Part shown: piece after piece, positions 51,292 to 61,213 of the stretch
How the letters are laid out: every line of letters begins with the position of its first letter
How positions within the stretch are numbered: position 1 is the stretch's first letter
Source: Parietichytrium sp. I65-24A
Taxonomy: Eukaryota > Sar > Bigyra > Thraustochytrida > Thraustochytriidae
Reading direction: 5' to 3'
Assembly: GCA_012862575.1 (NCBI GenBank)
Contig: BLSF01000084.1
Location: 83,528 to 147,527, forward strand
DNA length: 64,000 bases
Notes under the pieces: generated by a model
What the model was told of the DNA's origin: nothing
What the model saw: the letters and a program-made list of their open reading frames with translations, nothing else
Databases searched by the model: none
Program-made: the position numbers and the translations under genes

Positions 51292-53027
51292 ATGCTGCGT
51301 GCTTGGTGGAGGAGAGCCTGCTTGTTGGCAGCAGTGATATGTGCTGCTTCGGCGAAGGAGATACTGCCCCGAAACTCGATCTGGCCCCGCCCGGCGCAGC
51401 AGAGCTTTGGGAATGGCACGGTTTGTCTTGACCCTTGGCGATGGAAGTTCAAGCTGACTGGGCAGTGTAAAACGTCAGGCCGGGATCCTTTGCGTGAGGA
51501 AATTGTGTTTTCACAGGGTACATTGGAATCCAAGGCTGAGGAGAGTAGCTGCGACGATTTGCGCGAGGCACTGGTGCGATACGAAAAGCTTATTTTTGAT
51601 CGAATGACACCGAAGGAGAGCGGAGCGAACTGCTTGCAAGGGGCGAGCGTGTACGTCGCGAATGCCACTGTTGCATTGGACTTCGACAGTGACGAGTCGT
51701 ACACGCTTAGCGTTAACGAAAAAGGGATCGAGATCAGGTCGCAGACCGTTTTTGGGGCTTATCGCAGCTTGGAGTCTTTGAGTCAGCTGGTGCGCTTCAG
51801 CGCCAGCGCCAAGAAATTTTTCATCCGGCATACGCCATGGAGCATTGACGACGAGCCCAGATTTCCGCACCGCGAGCTTTTAATAGACACTGCTCGCCAC
51901 TTCCTCCCTATTCGAACGATTGAGATGGTTGTGGACTCAATGTCCTATGCCAAGGCGAACGTTTTGCACTGGCACTTGGAGGATGATCAGTCCTTTCCAT
52001 TTTGCAGTGAGGTACTTCCACAAATTTGTCCAAAGTCGGTCTACTCGTACATGGAGAGGTATACTATTGAAGACGTCAAGTACGTGGTTGCATACGCAAG
52101 AAAGCGGGGGATTAGAGTCATGCCTGAAATTGACCTTCCGGGCCACACCAGGTCGATCTGCTCTGCTTACCCTGAGGTGTGCGTCTCCGACCACTCCATC
52201 ATCACACCTGCAAGCGATAAAACAGTCCCTCTGATCAAGACTCTCCTCAAAGAGCTGAGGCAAATCTTCCCGGACTCTTTTCTCCATTTAGGGGGCGACG
52301 AGGTTGACTTTCAAGCCTGGGATCGCGACAATAGAACGAAAGAGTGGTTGAAAAAGGCTGGAAAGTCCTCCCAAGATGCTTATTTGGATATAGTGAAGGA
52401 CGCGCACGAAGCTGCTCTCGAGCTTGGATGGACCCCAGTTGGCTGGTCGGAGATATGGAGCTATTTTGGAACAAAACTGAATCCATCTACGGTTTTGGAG
52501 AAGTGGCGCTCTGAAGACTCTCACCTCGACATGACCAAGAATGGATACAGGGTGATCTACTGTAACTCGCAAGTGTGGTACCTCGATCATCTTGATGCGA
52601 ATTGGAAAACGATGTACACGGCTGAACCTTGCGAAGGACTGGACGATGCACAATGCGCATTCTTGTCTGGAGGGGGAGGAGAAATGTGGGGAGGTAAGTC
52701 CGATTTTCAATTTCACTCTTTTCTTAGTTTTGTCGTTTTCATGAAGTGCGTGAACTGACAGTGCATATTTGCGTCTCATTTTCCTCTCGGAACACCAAAG
52801 AGACGGTTGATACCAGCGACATTCTGCAGACCATCTGGCCGCGCTTTGGAGCAATTTTGGAGAGACTCTGGAGCCCGCTCGAGCTCATGAACGACATTGA
52901 CTCGGCCTTTCTTCGCCTCTCCGAGTTTCGTTGTTTGCTTCACCGTCGCGGAATCGCGGCAAGTCCGTTGCGTGAAAACCTTGGCAGGTCTCCTCCTCAC
53001 GAGCCTGGAAGCTGCTTTTCACAGTGA
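51292..53027 (+). CDS. Secreted GH20 beta-N-acetylhexosaminidase, two exons
   Basis: Exon 1 51292-52693, intron 52694-52800 (GTAAGT...AAAG), exon 2 52801-53027; 542 aa, normal for the family. The ATG at 51292 opens a signal peptide (RACLLAAVICAASA). The N-terminal GH20b-like domain is followed by the TIM barrel: NVLHWHLEDDQSFPF, MPEIDLPGHTRS and the catalytic HLGGDE with D336-E337, where Asp assists substrate and Glu is the acid/base. The spliced joint restores GGEMWGETVD, a hallmark site, in phase 1. It removes terminal GlcNAc/GalNAc from glycans, chitin oligomers or glycolipids in lysosome-like compartments or outside the cell. Confidence 0.95.
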
Positions 53028-53963
53028 TCCTTTTCTCCTACTTTAAAAGTCTACAGATCATTTGAAACCTGGAAGCCAGACCAGACTGGAAAACAGAATT
53101 TCTACCGAAGAAGCCATTGGGCCGTAGATTGGCGGAGCAGTGAGATATTTGTTTGACAAAAAGTATTGGAAGCGTCAATTGGCCTTTAGCCCCGCTACGA
53201 TATCGTTGCAAAGACCCTGGAGAATGAAATGAAGACATTTGTGCAAAAGTTTTGGAAAGTGAATACACTCTGGGGCTAAGCAAGGCAAGGCTCTTGTGCT
53301 ATTTACTTAAATAAATAATCTTTCTTCGTAGCTGCCGGCCGGACGAGCCTCTCTGCTCGACATGGCCTCTGCGCAGATAAGACCGTGGGATAAAAGCTGG
53401 CAGAGAGAGCTAGGCGACAAAGACCCTAACACCGACACCGGGTTTTAACAAGTGAGGAGGCGGTGAGTCAGAGCAGCGCGCACTCCAGTGGCGCGTCTTC
53501 CAGTAGTGGGGCAGTGGACGGTTTCTCCCATTCATCCCTACTGGACGCATAAATGGCTCCAACTGCGCATTGCCAAGAGTCCCTCCCAGTAGTCGATAAC
53601 GCTGTGGAGAGGTAAAGGCAAAACAAAAGGTTTAAAAAAACAGTATGAGCCTTCAAAGCTATCTTGTGCGTTTTTCATGTGAGCTGTAAAGAAAGATCTT
53701 TTGTTTTAGTGAGTTCAGCTCTCAAGAAACAGGATTGCAAATTGCGGACATTAAGTTGCCTGCAATCGTGTCATCTGAATCACCGTTCATGCCACTGTAA
53801 AGAAATTGGTCGCAAATCGAGTCAAAGAAGGGGTAGTTTGTTTCCACCAGAGTTCGGACGCAAATGACAGTTGGCATCTGTGTTCCAAGTCGAGATGCCA
53901 TTTCTTAGGTTAGCCTAGCTGCCGTGCGCTTGTAATTCAAATTGGAGGGTGGACGGCGAGTAG
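53028..53963. other. Intergenic region, nothing recognised
   Basis: About 930 bp, moderately AT-rich around 53300. No gene or repeat was supported. Confidence 0.4.
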
Positions 53964-54492
53964 TGTAGGTGCTGCGAGAAGACGCGCGCAAGCGAGTTGG
54001 GCAGCAACATTCACAATCTCGAGCTGCTCTGTCGCGATGACCTGTGTGAACCTGCTTGCGAGCAGCACCGACACACCAGGCAAGAAAGTCTGGGGTGCCA
54101 CAAGTGCGGGAAGAGGTTCACGCCGCAACAAGGTCGCGACATGCATATGCAGGTCAGACACCAGCTCGTCGAAAGCGACCTTTGCGTTCAAGAATCCAAG
54201 ACCGAAAAAGGAGCGAGGCAGATCTCGCGAGGATGTCAAAGTCAACTGCAAGTGCAACGTGTGTGGAAAGAAGTTCAGCACTCAAGCCGCCCGCGATCAA
54301 CATCTCAGGACGAAGAAACACAAGCTCGTCGAAGGCAACCTGTGCGTTGAAGGATCCAAGACCGAAAAGGAGCGAGGCAGACCTCGCGGCGAGGCTACTT
54401 GGCCTATGGCCACCCGAGACCAATCCTTGAGAATCTGCGCTCTGGACTTGCTGCTATTGTACCTCAACATCATTGCATCCCTTTCAGGGTGA
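53964..54492 (+). pseudogene. C2H2 zinc-finger gene fragment with frameshift
   Basis: Two tandem C2H2 fingers are visible: CHKCGKRF...HMQVRH (C-x2-C-x12-H-x4-H) near 54095-54160, and CNVCGKKF...HLRTKKH near 54250-54322. They lie in different frames. Both are followed by the same SKTEK linker; the first copy has five A (54205-54209) where the second has four, so the shift is one extra A in a run. No good ATG precedes finger 1, and a stop at 53961-53963 closes the frame, so a 5' exon may be missing. It is either a decayed gene, a sequencing indel, or an unusual frameshift site. Confidence 0.6.
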
Positions 54493-54900
54493 GCCGATGT
54501 TTCGGGCCAATTTTTGCTCCCCACTTGCCCGGGGGCCATTCCAGCAGCTGGTCTGGGCGCCTTGCCTGCATCTAGTGCATCTCATTGTTTCCACTAGTGA
54601 CTGCTGGCTATTGCTGGCTGATCGTGTCAGGGACTGGAACGTTCTCGGAAAATATTAGAACCGAGATCTGAGGTCATTAGAGGCAAAAGCTAATGTAAGC
54701 TAGTGCCAGGCGTATTTCCAGGGTCAATCCCGGCAACTAATAATCGAATTCATCATGACACGCACACAGTTCGCAAAGTGGAGGGCACGTCGTTCACGCT
54801 CAAAGCGGTTTTTTCTGGAGGCTGACACAACGGAGAAAGATCAGTGAAGCCACGAAGTGAGAGCGTAAACAAAACATATCGGAAGGTGGGGTGGAGAAAG
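54493..54900. promoter_or_regulatory. LRR gene upstream region
   Basis: About 400 bp. The final 59 bp (54842-54900) recur at 45509-45568, ending right at the LRR start codon here, which suggests a shared promoter or 5'UTR element or an older gene-end duplication. Confidence 0.45.
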
Positions 54901-57322
54901 ATGGGAAGGCACGAAGACCAGTATATTTGTGGCGCCAAGTCGAGGTTCTGGTGTGTGAACTCGTTGGACGAAGGACTTAAGTCTCTCGACCGAGAGCTGG
55001 CCGTGTGGTAAGTGAGGTGACGTCCGTCAGCTGAGTGGAAGAGCCGGCCAACTTGATTATCTGACGGTGCCTTTCCTTTCACGCACAGGTTTTATGGCGG
55101 TCGCTTGAAGCAATTTGGGGCGAGGAAGGTGGCCATGGCGCTCAATGGAAACGAAACGCTTCGACAGTTAGGGTAAGTTGTGCATGTGCTGAGTGTTGCT
55201 GGGGCAAATGAGCTAGTACGTGTGACTTTAACACTGGTTTGGCAAAAACATTAGGACTTTACTGAACTTTCTCGGACTTGATGGCTGACAATCCCATGTC
55301 TTTTGGGTGAAATAGTCTTACGAGGTATAAAATTGGCGATGGAGGAGCATTAGCAATTGGTTGCGCGTTGGAGAAGAACACTGCGCTGATTTCGTTGAAG
55401 TATGTTTGACTCTGACACTGGTTTTGGTGGGAATAGTTTGATAGTACCTTGCTGAACTTCCTCGGACTTGGGATTTCACCTCTTTTTGTACTGAAATAGT
55501 CTTAATTATAACGAGATTGGCAATGAAGGAGCATCAGCGATCACGCTGACTGAGCTGGGATTCACCTCTTTTGTACTGAAATAGTCTTAATTATAACGAG
55601 AATTGGCAATGAAGGAGCATCAGCGATCGGTCGCGCGTTGGAGAAGAACACTACGCTGACTGAGCTGGGANCCCCCCCCCCCCCCCCCCCCCCTTTTTTT
55701 CTCGTCTTTTGTTGCTTACGATTTCATTTTATTTCGGTGAAATAGTCTTGGAACGAATTACATCGACGCTGAAGCAGCAATAGCAATTGGTTGCGCGTTG
55801 GAGAAGAACACTGTTTTGACTGCGCTCCAGTATGTGTGGCTTTGACACCGGTTTGGGAAAAAATCAGTGCCTTGCTGAATTTTCTCGTCTTCTGTAGCTG
55901 ACGATCTCGCGCCCTTTTAATTGATTTCGATTGAATAGTCTTGATGAGAATTTCCTTCATGCAGAAGGAGCATCGGCGATCGGTCGCGCGTTGGAGAAGA
56001 ACACTGCTCTGACAACGCTGAAGTACGTGTGACTTTGCCACCGATTTGGCAAAAAGCTTCGAAGTCAACTTTCGAAACCTTGTCGTTCTTCGTGGCTGAC
56101 GATTCCAAGTCTTTTTGCAATGAAATAGACTTTTTCGTAATTGGATTGACGCAGAAGGAGCATCAGCGATCGGTCGCGCGTTAGAGAAGAACACCGCGCT
56201 GACTTCATTGGAGTACGTTTGACTCGAAAACCTTCAGTATCTTGCTAATCATTTCTTGGACTTGGTGGCTGACGAATTCACGACTTTTTCTCAATGAAAT
56301 AGTCTTGATAAAAACGGAATTGGCGATGAAGGAGCATCAGCGATCGGCCGCGCGCTGGAGAAAAACACTGTGCTGGCTACGTTGGTGTATGTGCGACTTT
56401 GACACTGGTTTGACTTTTTTGTTAGGTACCTTGCTAAACTTTCTCGTTCCTGGTCGCTGAAGATTTCATGTCCTTCTGATTGATTAATTAGTCTTCGAGA
56501 CAATAAAATTGGCGATGAAGGAGCATCAGCGATCGGTCGCGCGTTGGAGAAGAACACTGCGTTTACTGAGCTGAAGTACGTGTGACTTGGACACTGGATT
56601 GCCGAAAACGTGTAGGTCTTAGTGGCTGACGATTTCACGTTCTTTTTTTGGTGACATAGTCTTTGGGAGAATTTTATTGGCGCTGAAGGAGCGTCAGCGT
56701 TCGGTCACGCATTGGAGAAGAACACTGCGCTGACTTCTTTGGAGTACGTGAGACGTTGACACAGGTTTGACGAAAGCGTTTCGTACCATGCGAAATCTTC
56801 TCGGACTTGGTTGCTGACGATTGCATGTTCTTTGATTGATTGAATAAATAGGCTACTAGACAATTATATTGGTGTAGAAGAAGCATCAGTGATCGGTCGC
56901 GCGTTGGAGAAGAACACCGCGCTGACTTCTTTGGAGTACGTGTGGCTTGACACCGATTTGGTGAAAAAGTATCCTACATCGCTAAATTTTCTCCTCCTTT
57001 GTGGCTGACAAATCTCATGATGTTCTGATTGATCGAATAGTCTTCAACACAATAAAATTGGCGATGAAGGAGCATCAGTAATCGGTCACGCGCTGGAAAC
57101 GAACACTACGCTGACTTCAATCAAGTACGCGTGACTTGGCACTGGATTGGCGAAAACGTTTAGTCCCTTGTATTTTTCTTTCCGGACTTGGTGGCTGACG
57201 ATTTTGTGTCTATTCCATGATATAGTCTTGGAGACGAAACACTTGGGGAGGAAGTAGCATCAGCGATCCGTCGCGCGTTGAAGAAGAATACTGCCCTACT
57301 ATCTAGCGAAGGAAATACCTGA
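54901..57322 (+). CDS. Leucine-rich-repeat protein, one repeat per exon
   Basis: ATG at 54901. Exon 1 is 54901-55007 and exon 2 55089-55172, then 84-nt exons at 55316-55399, 55746-55829, 55939-56022, 56129-56212, 56303-56386, 56492-56575, 56660-56743, 56852-56935, 57041-57124, and the last from 57226 to the TGA at 57320-57322. Each 84-nt exon encodes one 28-residue ribonuclease-inhibitor-type repeat (IGDEGASAIGRALEKNTALT). All introns are phase 2, with GTAYGT donors and TAG acceptors and related sequence. Two further copies at 55500-55556 and 55585-55670 are damaged: the first lacks a donor, the second has an extra A, next to an N and a poly-C run. No signal peptide or NB-ARC part is seen. 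Binding-scaffold function is inferred from the repeat type. Confidence 0.8.
55500..55745 (+). other. Damaged LRR exon copies and assembly gap
   Basis: Copy 55500-55556 runs from GAGCTGGGA straight into mid-intron sequence (ATTCACCTCTTTTGTACTG), without GT. Copy 55585-55670 contains CGAGAATTGG where intact repeats have CGAGATTGG, shifting frame. N is at 55671, followed by 22 C (55672-55693) and 7 T. True mutation and consensus error cannot be separated here. Confidence 0.75.
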
Positions 57323-57466
57323 TATATTCTGAAGCGCGAATTCTTCTTGCGAACCCATGCACGGTGCGCTGAAGAATGATCGTACTCCAAGAAGAAGGAC
57401 AGGAGATTGTCATTGTTCAACCTGACATTTTGCCCGGACCATGATGTCACTGCTGCTAAAGTCGAG

Positions 57467-57487
57467 CTAACCTAACCTAACCTAACC
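57467..57487. repeat. Short (CCTAA)n tract, telomere-like
   Basis: Four CCTAA units between the convergent LRR and amidohydrolase genes. Too short to call an interstitial telomere. Confidence 0.5.
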
Positions 57488-57520
57488 AGTTAAATAGAAT
57501 TTTTATCTTTCCAGATTGTT

Positions 57521-59359
57521 TTAAAGGGCAGTTACATTCAAGGTAGCCCAGCTTGGAGGCCATTCTGGCGCGGCCAGGAAACCCTGCGGGTTGTTGCACT
57601 CAACGCACATTGTGTTGTAGAGAGCTTTGTCCACCGAGGTGCTGTTCACGGTTGGTGGGGGAAAGGAAGATGTAGCTTCGCCATGCGGATAGCCTTGCAA
57701 AGTGTCAAAGCACTGCTTGCAAGCTGGCCAGAGCCCTGGAGCGGCGTTCTTGAACATAGCGACATGTGCAATGGTGATGTCAGAGCTGGCGCGCAAACTT
57801 GTGGAGGTTCGGGCCTCATTTGCGATCATGCGAATCTGAGCCCCAAAAGGTTTCGTAATGCCTCGGGATCCCACAATCTGCGCAGAAGGTCTGTCCATTG
57901 GGTTCGCATCGGAGGAGATCTCCTGCGTCAGTTCAAAGTCAAGAAAGTCAGTACTTTGCCCGACGATGTTTGCGCTCTGGAAGGAGTCCCGCGAAATGAA
58001 GGAGCACAGATTGACAGGTCCCCGGCAAGGCGTGCGAAGAATGGAAGGGAGCGATCCAATTCTCAGAACAAACTCCTGAGAGCTTGAGGCGGCAAGTGTC
58101 GCACGAACTGTGCATTTCGTTCCATCGCTATTTGAGATTTGAGCGTGAATGGTTTGATTGGCGTCAGCTTGCAAGAGGGCGCACTCACCATCCATTCCAG
58201 ACCTCTTTGAGAATTCATCATACTCACTTGCGGTAAGGTTTTCCGTGCTCGAGAATAAATGAGAGTACACATTCTGCTGGAACGAGTAGCAAGGAACTGT
58301 TTCCTTGATTTGTGGAACGCCAAGCTCTGGCGCGTCGTAGAATTCCGGTTTTGGTTTCAGTTGCACAGGCAGATCACCAACAACGTAACCGAGGCATCTT
58401 GGGTCAATGGTGGCGAGATCGTGATTTGTGCACAGATCTGGCTCAGAGTGCATTGCCACAGGGCTACCTTGCGAAAAGAGGCCCACTCCATTTGCTCCGT
58501 ATGCGGCACCGGAAGCAGCCATATTTACTCCCTGTGATGCAGAAAACCCCTGCGCAAAGCCAATTTGAGTGCCAGTTGTAGGTGTGTTCATCGCCTCGTT
58601 GCTCCATAAAAAGTTGGTGATGCCGCTGGAAACATACGAGTCGATTGGGTGCGGCTGAAAGAAATCATTGCAGATCAACAGACCAAAGTCCACGCCAAAC
58701 TCTGTGCGAAGGATGGGGTTATCCGGGTAGTGAGCAAGGGTCAGAGGCGTTGGTTGCACTGCCATCGGAGCCTCCTCCGCGAGACTTCTCTTAAAGTATC
58801 TGCCCACGAGCTCTCCACGATGGTTGAAAGTGACAATGGTGTTGAAAACCATGACATCACCTGGAGGGCAAAGGTCGCCAACGTGCTCCCTTGAGCAGGG
58901 CTGGCTCGTGTACATGGTCGCAGAGACATAAATTTGGTTCTTCCTTGCTGCGCAAGAGAGGAGCTGCGAAATCGGGCGATTGTTCCATGATCCCGCAGAG
59001 CAAGGTAGCTCAAAGTCTGCTTGCGAGCTGTTGCTGATCTCTGGAATGTATTCTGCTCGCGTCTCTAGAGCAGTCTCCCAGGTGCAGGTCGCAGTCAAAG
59101 AAGAGGGCGTGTTCAAGCTTGTTTCGGGAAAAATGATCAACTGCGCTCCATCGGCCGCAGCCTCTTCAATGATTTCAATCATCCCTCTCGTGGAATTGAG
59201 GTAACCTTCCAGAGTAGCGCGGGCATCGTACTGCCAACTAGCGGAGGCGACCCGAAAGTGGCCAGCCGGGACGCTTGTTGCGGGCTTTCCATTGAAGCGT
59301 CTCCCTTCGCTAAGAGTACTTGCGGACAGGATAAACACTAGCGCACTAGTCGTCTTCAT
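57521..59359 (-). CDS. Secreted nitrilase-superfamily amidohydrolase, vanin/biotinidase-like
   Basis: 612 aa from the ATG at 59359, which opens a signal peptide (KTTSALVFILSASTLSEG). The nitrilase fold occupies about residues 35-330 with the expected triad: E79 (IIFPETS), K190 (GRYFKRSL) and C230 (GLLICNDFF). The C-terminal 280 residues form an extra domain, as in vanins and biotinidase, with several Cys. Vanin-type enzymes split pantetheine to pantothenate and cysteamine; biotinidase frees biotin. The length and secreted nature match that branch rather than intracellular nitrilases. Substrate specificity cannot be told from sequence alone. Confidence 0.85.
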   Translation of the reverse strand: MKTTSALVFILSASTLSEGRRFNGKPATSVPAGHFRVASASWQYDARATLEGYLNSTRGMIEIIEEAAADGAQLIIFPETSLNTPSSLTATCTWETALETRAEYIPEISNSSQADFELPCSAGSWNNRPISQLLSCAARKNQIYVSATMYTSQPCSREHVGDLCPPGDVMVFNTIVTFNHRGELVGRYFKRSLAEEAPMAVQPTPLTLAHYPDNPILRTEFGVDFGLLICNDFFQPHPIDSYVSSGITNFLWSNEAMNTPTTGTQIGFAQGFSASQGVNMAASGAAYGANGVGLFSQGSPVAMHSEPDLCTNHDLATIDPRCLGYVVGDLPVQLKPKPEFYDAPELGVPQIKETVPCYSFQQNVYSHLFSSTENLTASEYDEFSKRSGMDGECALLQADANQTIHAQISNSDGTKCTVRATLAASSSQEFVLRIGSLPSILRTPCRGPVNLCSFISRDSFQSANIVGQSTDFLDFELTQEISSDANPMDRPSAQIVGSRGITKPFGAQIRMIANEARTSTSLRASSDITIAHVAMFKNAAPGLWPACKQCFDTLQGYPHGEATSSFPPPTVNSTSVDKALYNTMCVECNNPQGFLAAPEWPPSWATLNVTAL

Positions 59360-59370
59360 CTTTCTCCTTC

Positions 59371-59781
59371 TCAAATCAAAATTTCTTCGGTGGGGGCTTT
59401 TGCAAACTTTTTAGTTGCTTTTCTTCGCTTTTCTTTGTTAAGGTTTGGAAGTGTTTCTTGTCGTGTTTTGGTTTTGGTTTTGCCTGGAACATTTACAAAG
59501 TTGAGGCGTTTTGGTCCGATGCGTTTGTTTCCCCAGATCAACGCTTGCTCGAGTACGATGCGAAAACTCTCTGCACATTGCCCGGTCTTTCCGGGACTCT
59601 TTTGCCGAAAGACTGAATTTGGCGGGACGGTTTTCTCTTGATTACGACCTTGGTTGAACCCTTCATCCCACGTTCTTTGCTGCATCATCGATTCCAATCC
59701 GCACTTTTTCCTTCTCGCAGTCAGCCAACCTTGATTGATCCTTTTGCAGGTTCGTTGAGCTTTCAATTTGAAAAGGACCAT
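59371..59781 (-). CDS. Possible small ORF upstream of the amidohydrolase (136 aa)
   Basis: ATG at 59781, stop at 59373-59371, only 11 bp before the amidohydrolase ATG and on the same strand. The product is very basic (many Lys/Arg) with no recognised domain. It may be an upstream ORF in a long 5'UTR, an unrelated small gene, or chance. There is little positive evidence. Confidence 0.25.
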   Translation of the reverse strand: MVLFKLKAQRTCKRINQGWLTARRKKCGLESMMQQRTWDEGFNQGRNQEKTVPPNSVFRQKSPGKTGQCAESFRIVLEQALIWGNKRIGPKRLNFVNVPGKTKTKTRQETLPNLNKEKRRKATKKFAKAPTEEILI

Positions 59782-60344
59782 ATCGTTGACACTGTAAAGT
59801 AGGATCTATGTTGGGCTCGTCAGCTCAGCAGCCCCGTTCGTTGAATGCATACATCAATCGAGGCTGGCTCGCTGTTTTCAGCTCCATCTCGTGTTCATTA
59901 AAAGTCCCATTTCAGTCAGTTCAGCTACCTCGAAGTGCTACGATCATCGTATGATTCATGCTGATTGTAAGTGTTCACATTCTTCGACAGTTTCAACTTG
60001 GAGGTTCTCACTGCGAAGGAGTTCAGGAAAAAATCCATTTGTCACTCGAATACTTCGTCCGTGGTCCTATGCCTCCTCTAACAACTACCGTAGGTGATTT
60101 GCACACAGAGCATATTGCGCCAGCAGTGACGCAATATGACTTGTTCGTTGTTGTTCTTCTTGACTCGATTAAAAGAAATGATCAAAAATCTTACATGAAC
60201 ATAAACTAACCTAAATTCTACCCTAGTTGGAAGGGTGCAGCAGCATGGAGGCTCGCACCTTTTGTGGGCAGCCTTGTCCCCGCCAACCACAATACATGGA
60301 GACATCTGCAAGGTCGCGTGCTCTGGAGAGCCACAACTTGCCTG
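59782..60344. other. Intergenic region beside a retroelement remnant
   Basis: About 560 bp; no gene seen. It may include 3' sequence of the retroelement, but no LTR ends or target-site duplication could be identified. Confidence 0.4.
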
Positions 60345-60660
60345 TTATTGTAGGCCTGCAAATCTACTGTGTTTGCTTGCTCCTAAACCCTTAGTTAGAG
60401 CGTCTGCGCAGTTGATTGCTGTGGGTATCCCCATCATCTTCACTACCCCTTCATCTTGGAGAGTCTTCACTCCCAGAGCCCTTACATCAATATGACGCTG
60501 CCTAGATGACGCTTGCCCATTCTCATAAGTTGAGATTGCTGCGATGGAATCAGTAATTAGATCAATCGCTCCCAAACACTCTCGTCGTAGGACAGTCCCC
60601 CCAACTGGCATCACACTCTGCAATGTCTGAGCGCGTCAACCTCTCGTACAACTTCAGCCT
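60345..60660 (-). mobile_element. Ty1/copia retrotransposon remnant (RNase H end)
   Basis: The minus-strand frame shows copia RNase H C-terminal hallmarks: RQRHIDVRALGVKT and, after it, INCADALTKGLG (N-x-ADxLTK). Upstream, in a broken frame near 60600-60640, CDASWGDCPTTR resembles the DxDWxGCxxTR block. The remnant has internal stops and lacks reverse transcriptase and integrase, so it is dead. LTRs were not found. Confidence 0.7.
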
Positions 60661-61213
60661 CAGGTCGCTCGTCCAACTTCTACTGAGTGGCAGTGAAACC
60701 GAGCGTTTGTAGAGGCACAGTGCGTGGCGTGTTTCATTTCAGACGAAAGGGACAACTACAACATCGTGTCTGTCCACGGTGTTGCAACTATGATAGCTCG
60801 CACCTCGTTTCCTCCCGACGCTCAAGGCGTTGAGGACTCGTTGCGCGTGGAATAGGTAAAGCGCAGTTCTCCTCAACAATGTTGGCCACAAGAACCGCAG
60901 CGCGCACAACGTCGATGTTGTAAGGCAATCTTTCGTTGTAGCGCGGAACAACGCGGGCTTGGCCGCACCATTTCCAGAACACAAAATGGACTCTTGCCGA
61001 TAATGTGTCGTTGACTCATCGACTCGTAACACAATTTTGCCTCAATTTTAGACATTTCCTTTTTAAGAAATGAACTAATGAGACCTCCAATCCAACTACA
61101 GAGGGAATTGTTCTGGAGGACATACATACACAAATCCAACCAGCCAATCAAGAACCACACTCCATACTCGATTTACATTGCAAATAAATAAAAACAGTAT
61201 CTGATAAAAAAGA
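60661..61213. other. Intergenic region, nothing recognised
   Basis: Minus-strand open frames here have no clear domain; some may be more decayed retroelement sequence. Confidence 0.35.

Noticed and set aside
55724-56886. Minus-strand frames with repeated RPIADAPS-like segments
   Set aside because: Reverse complement of the LRR exons; the plus strand has consistent splice sites and a known repeat fold.
55316-57310. Regularly spaced repeats that could look like a CRISPR array
   Set aside because: The 84-nt units are coding LRR exons flanked by GT/AG, spacers resemble each other, and the genome is eukaryotic.
60739-61160. Minus-strand frames upstream of the copia remnant
   Set aside because: Considered as more reverse-transcriptase sequence, but no conserved motif could be seen.
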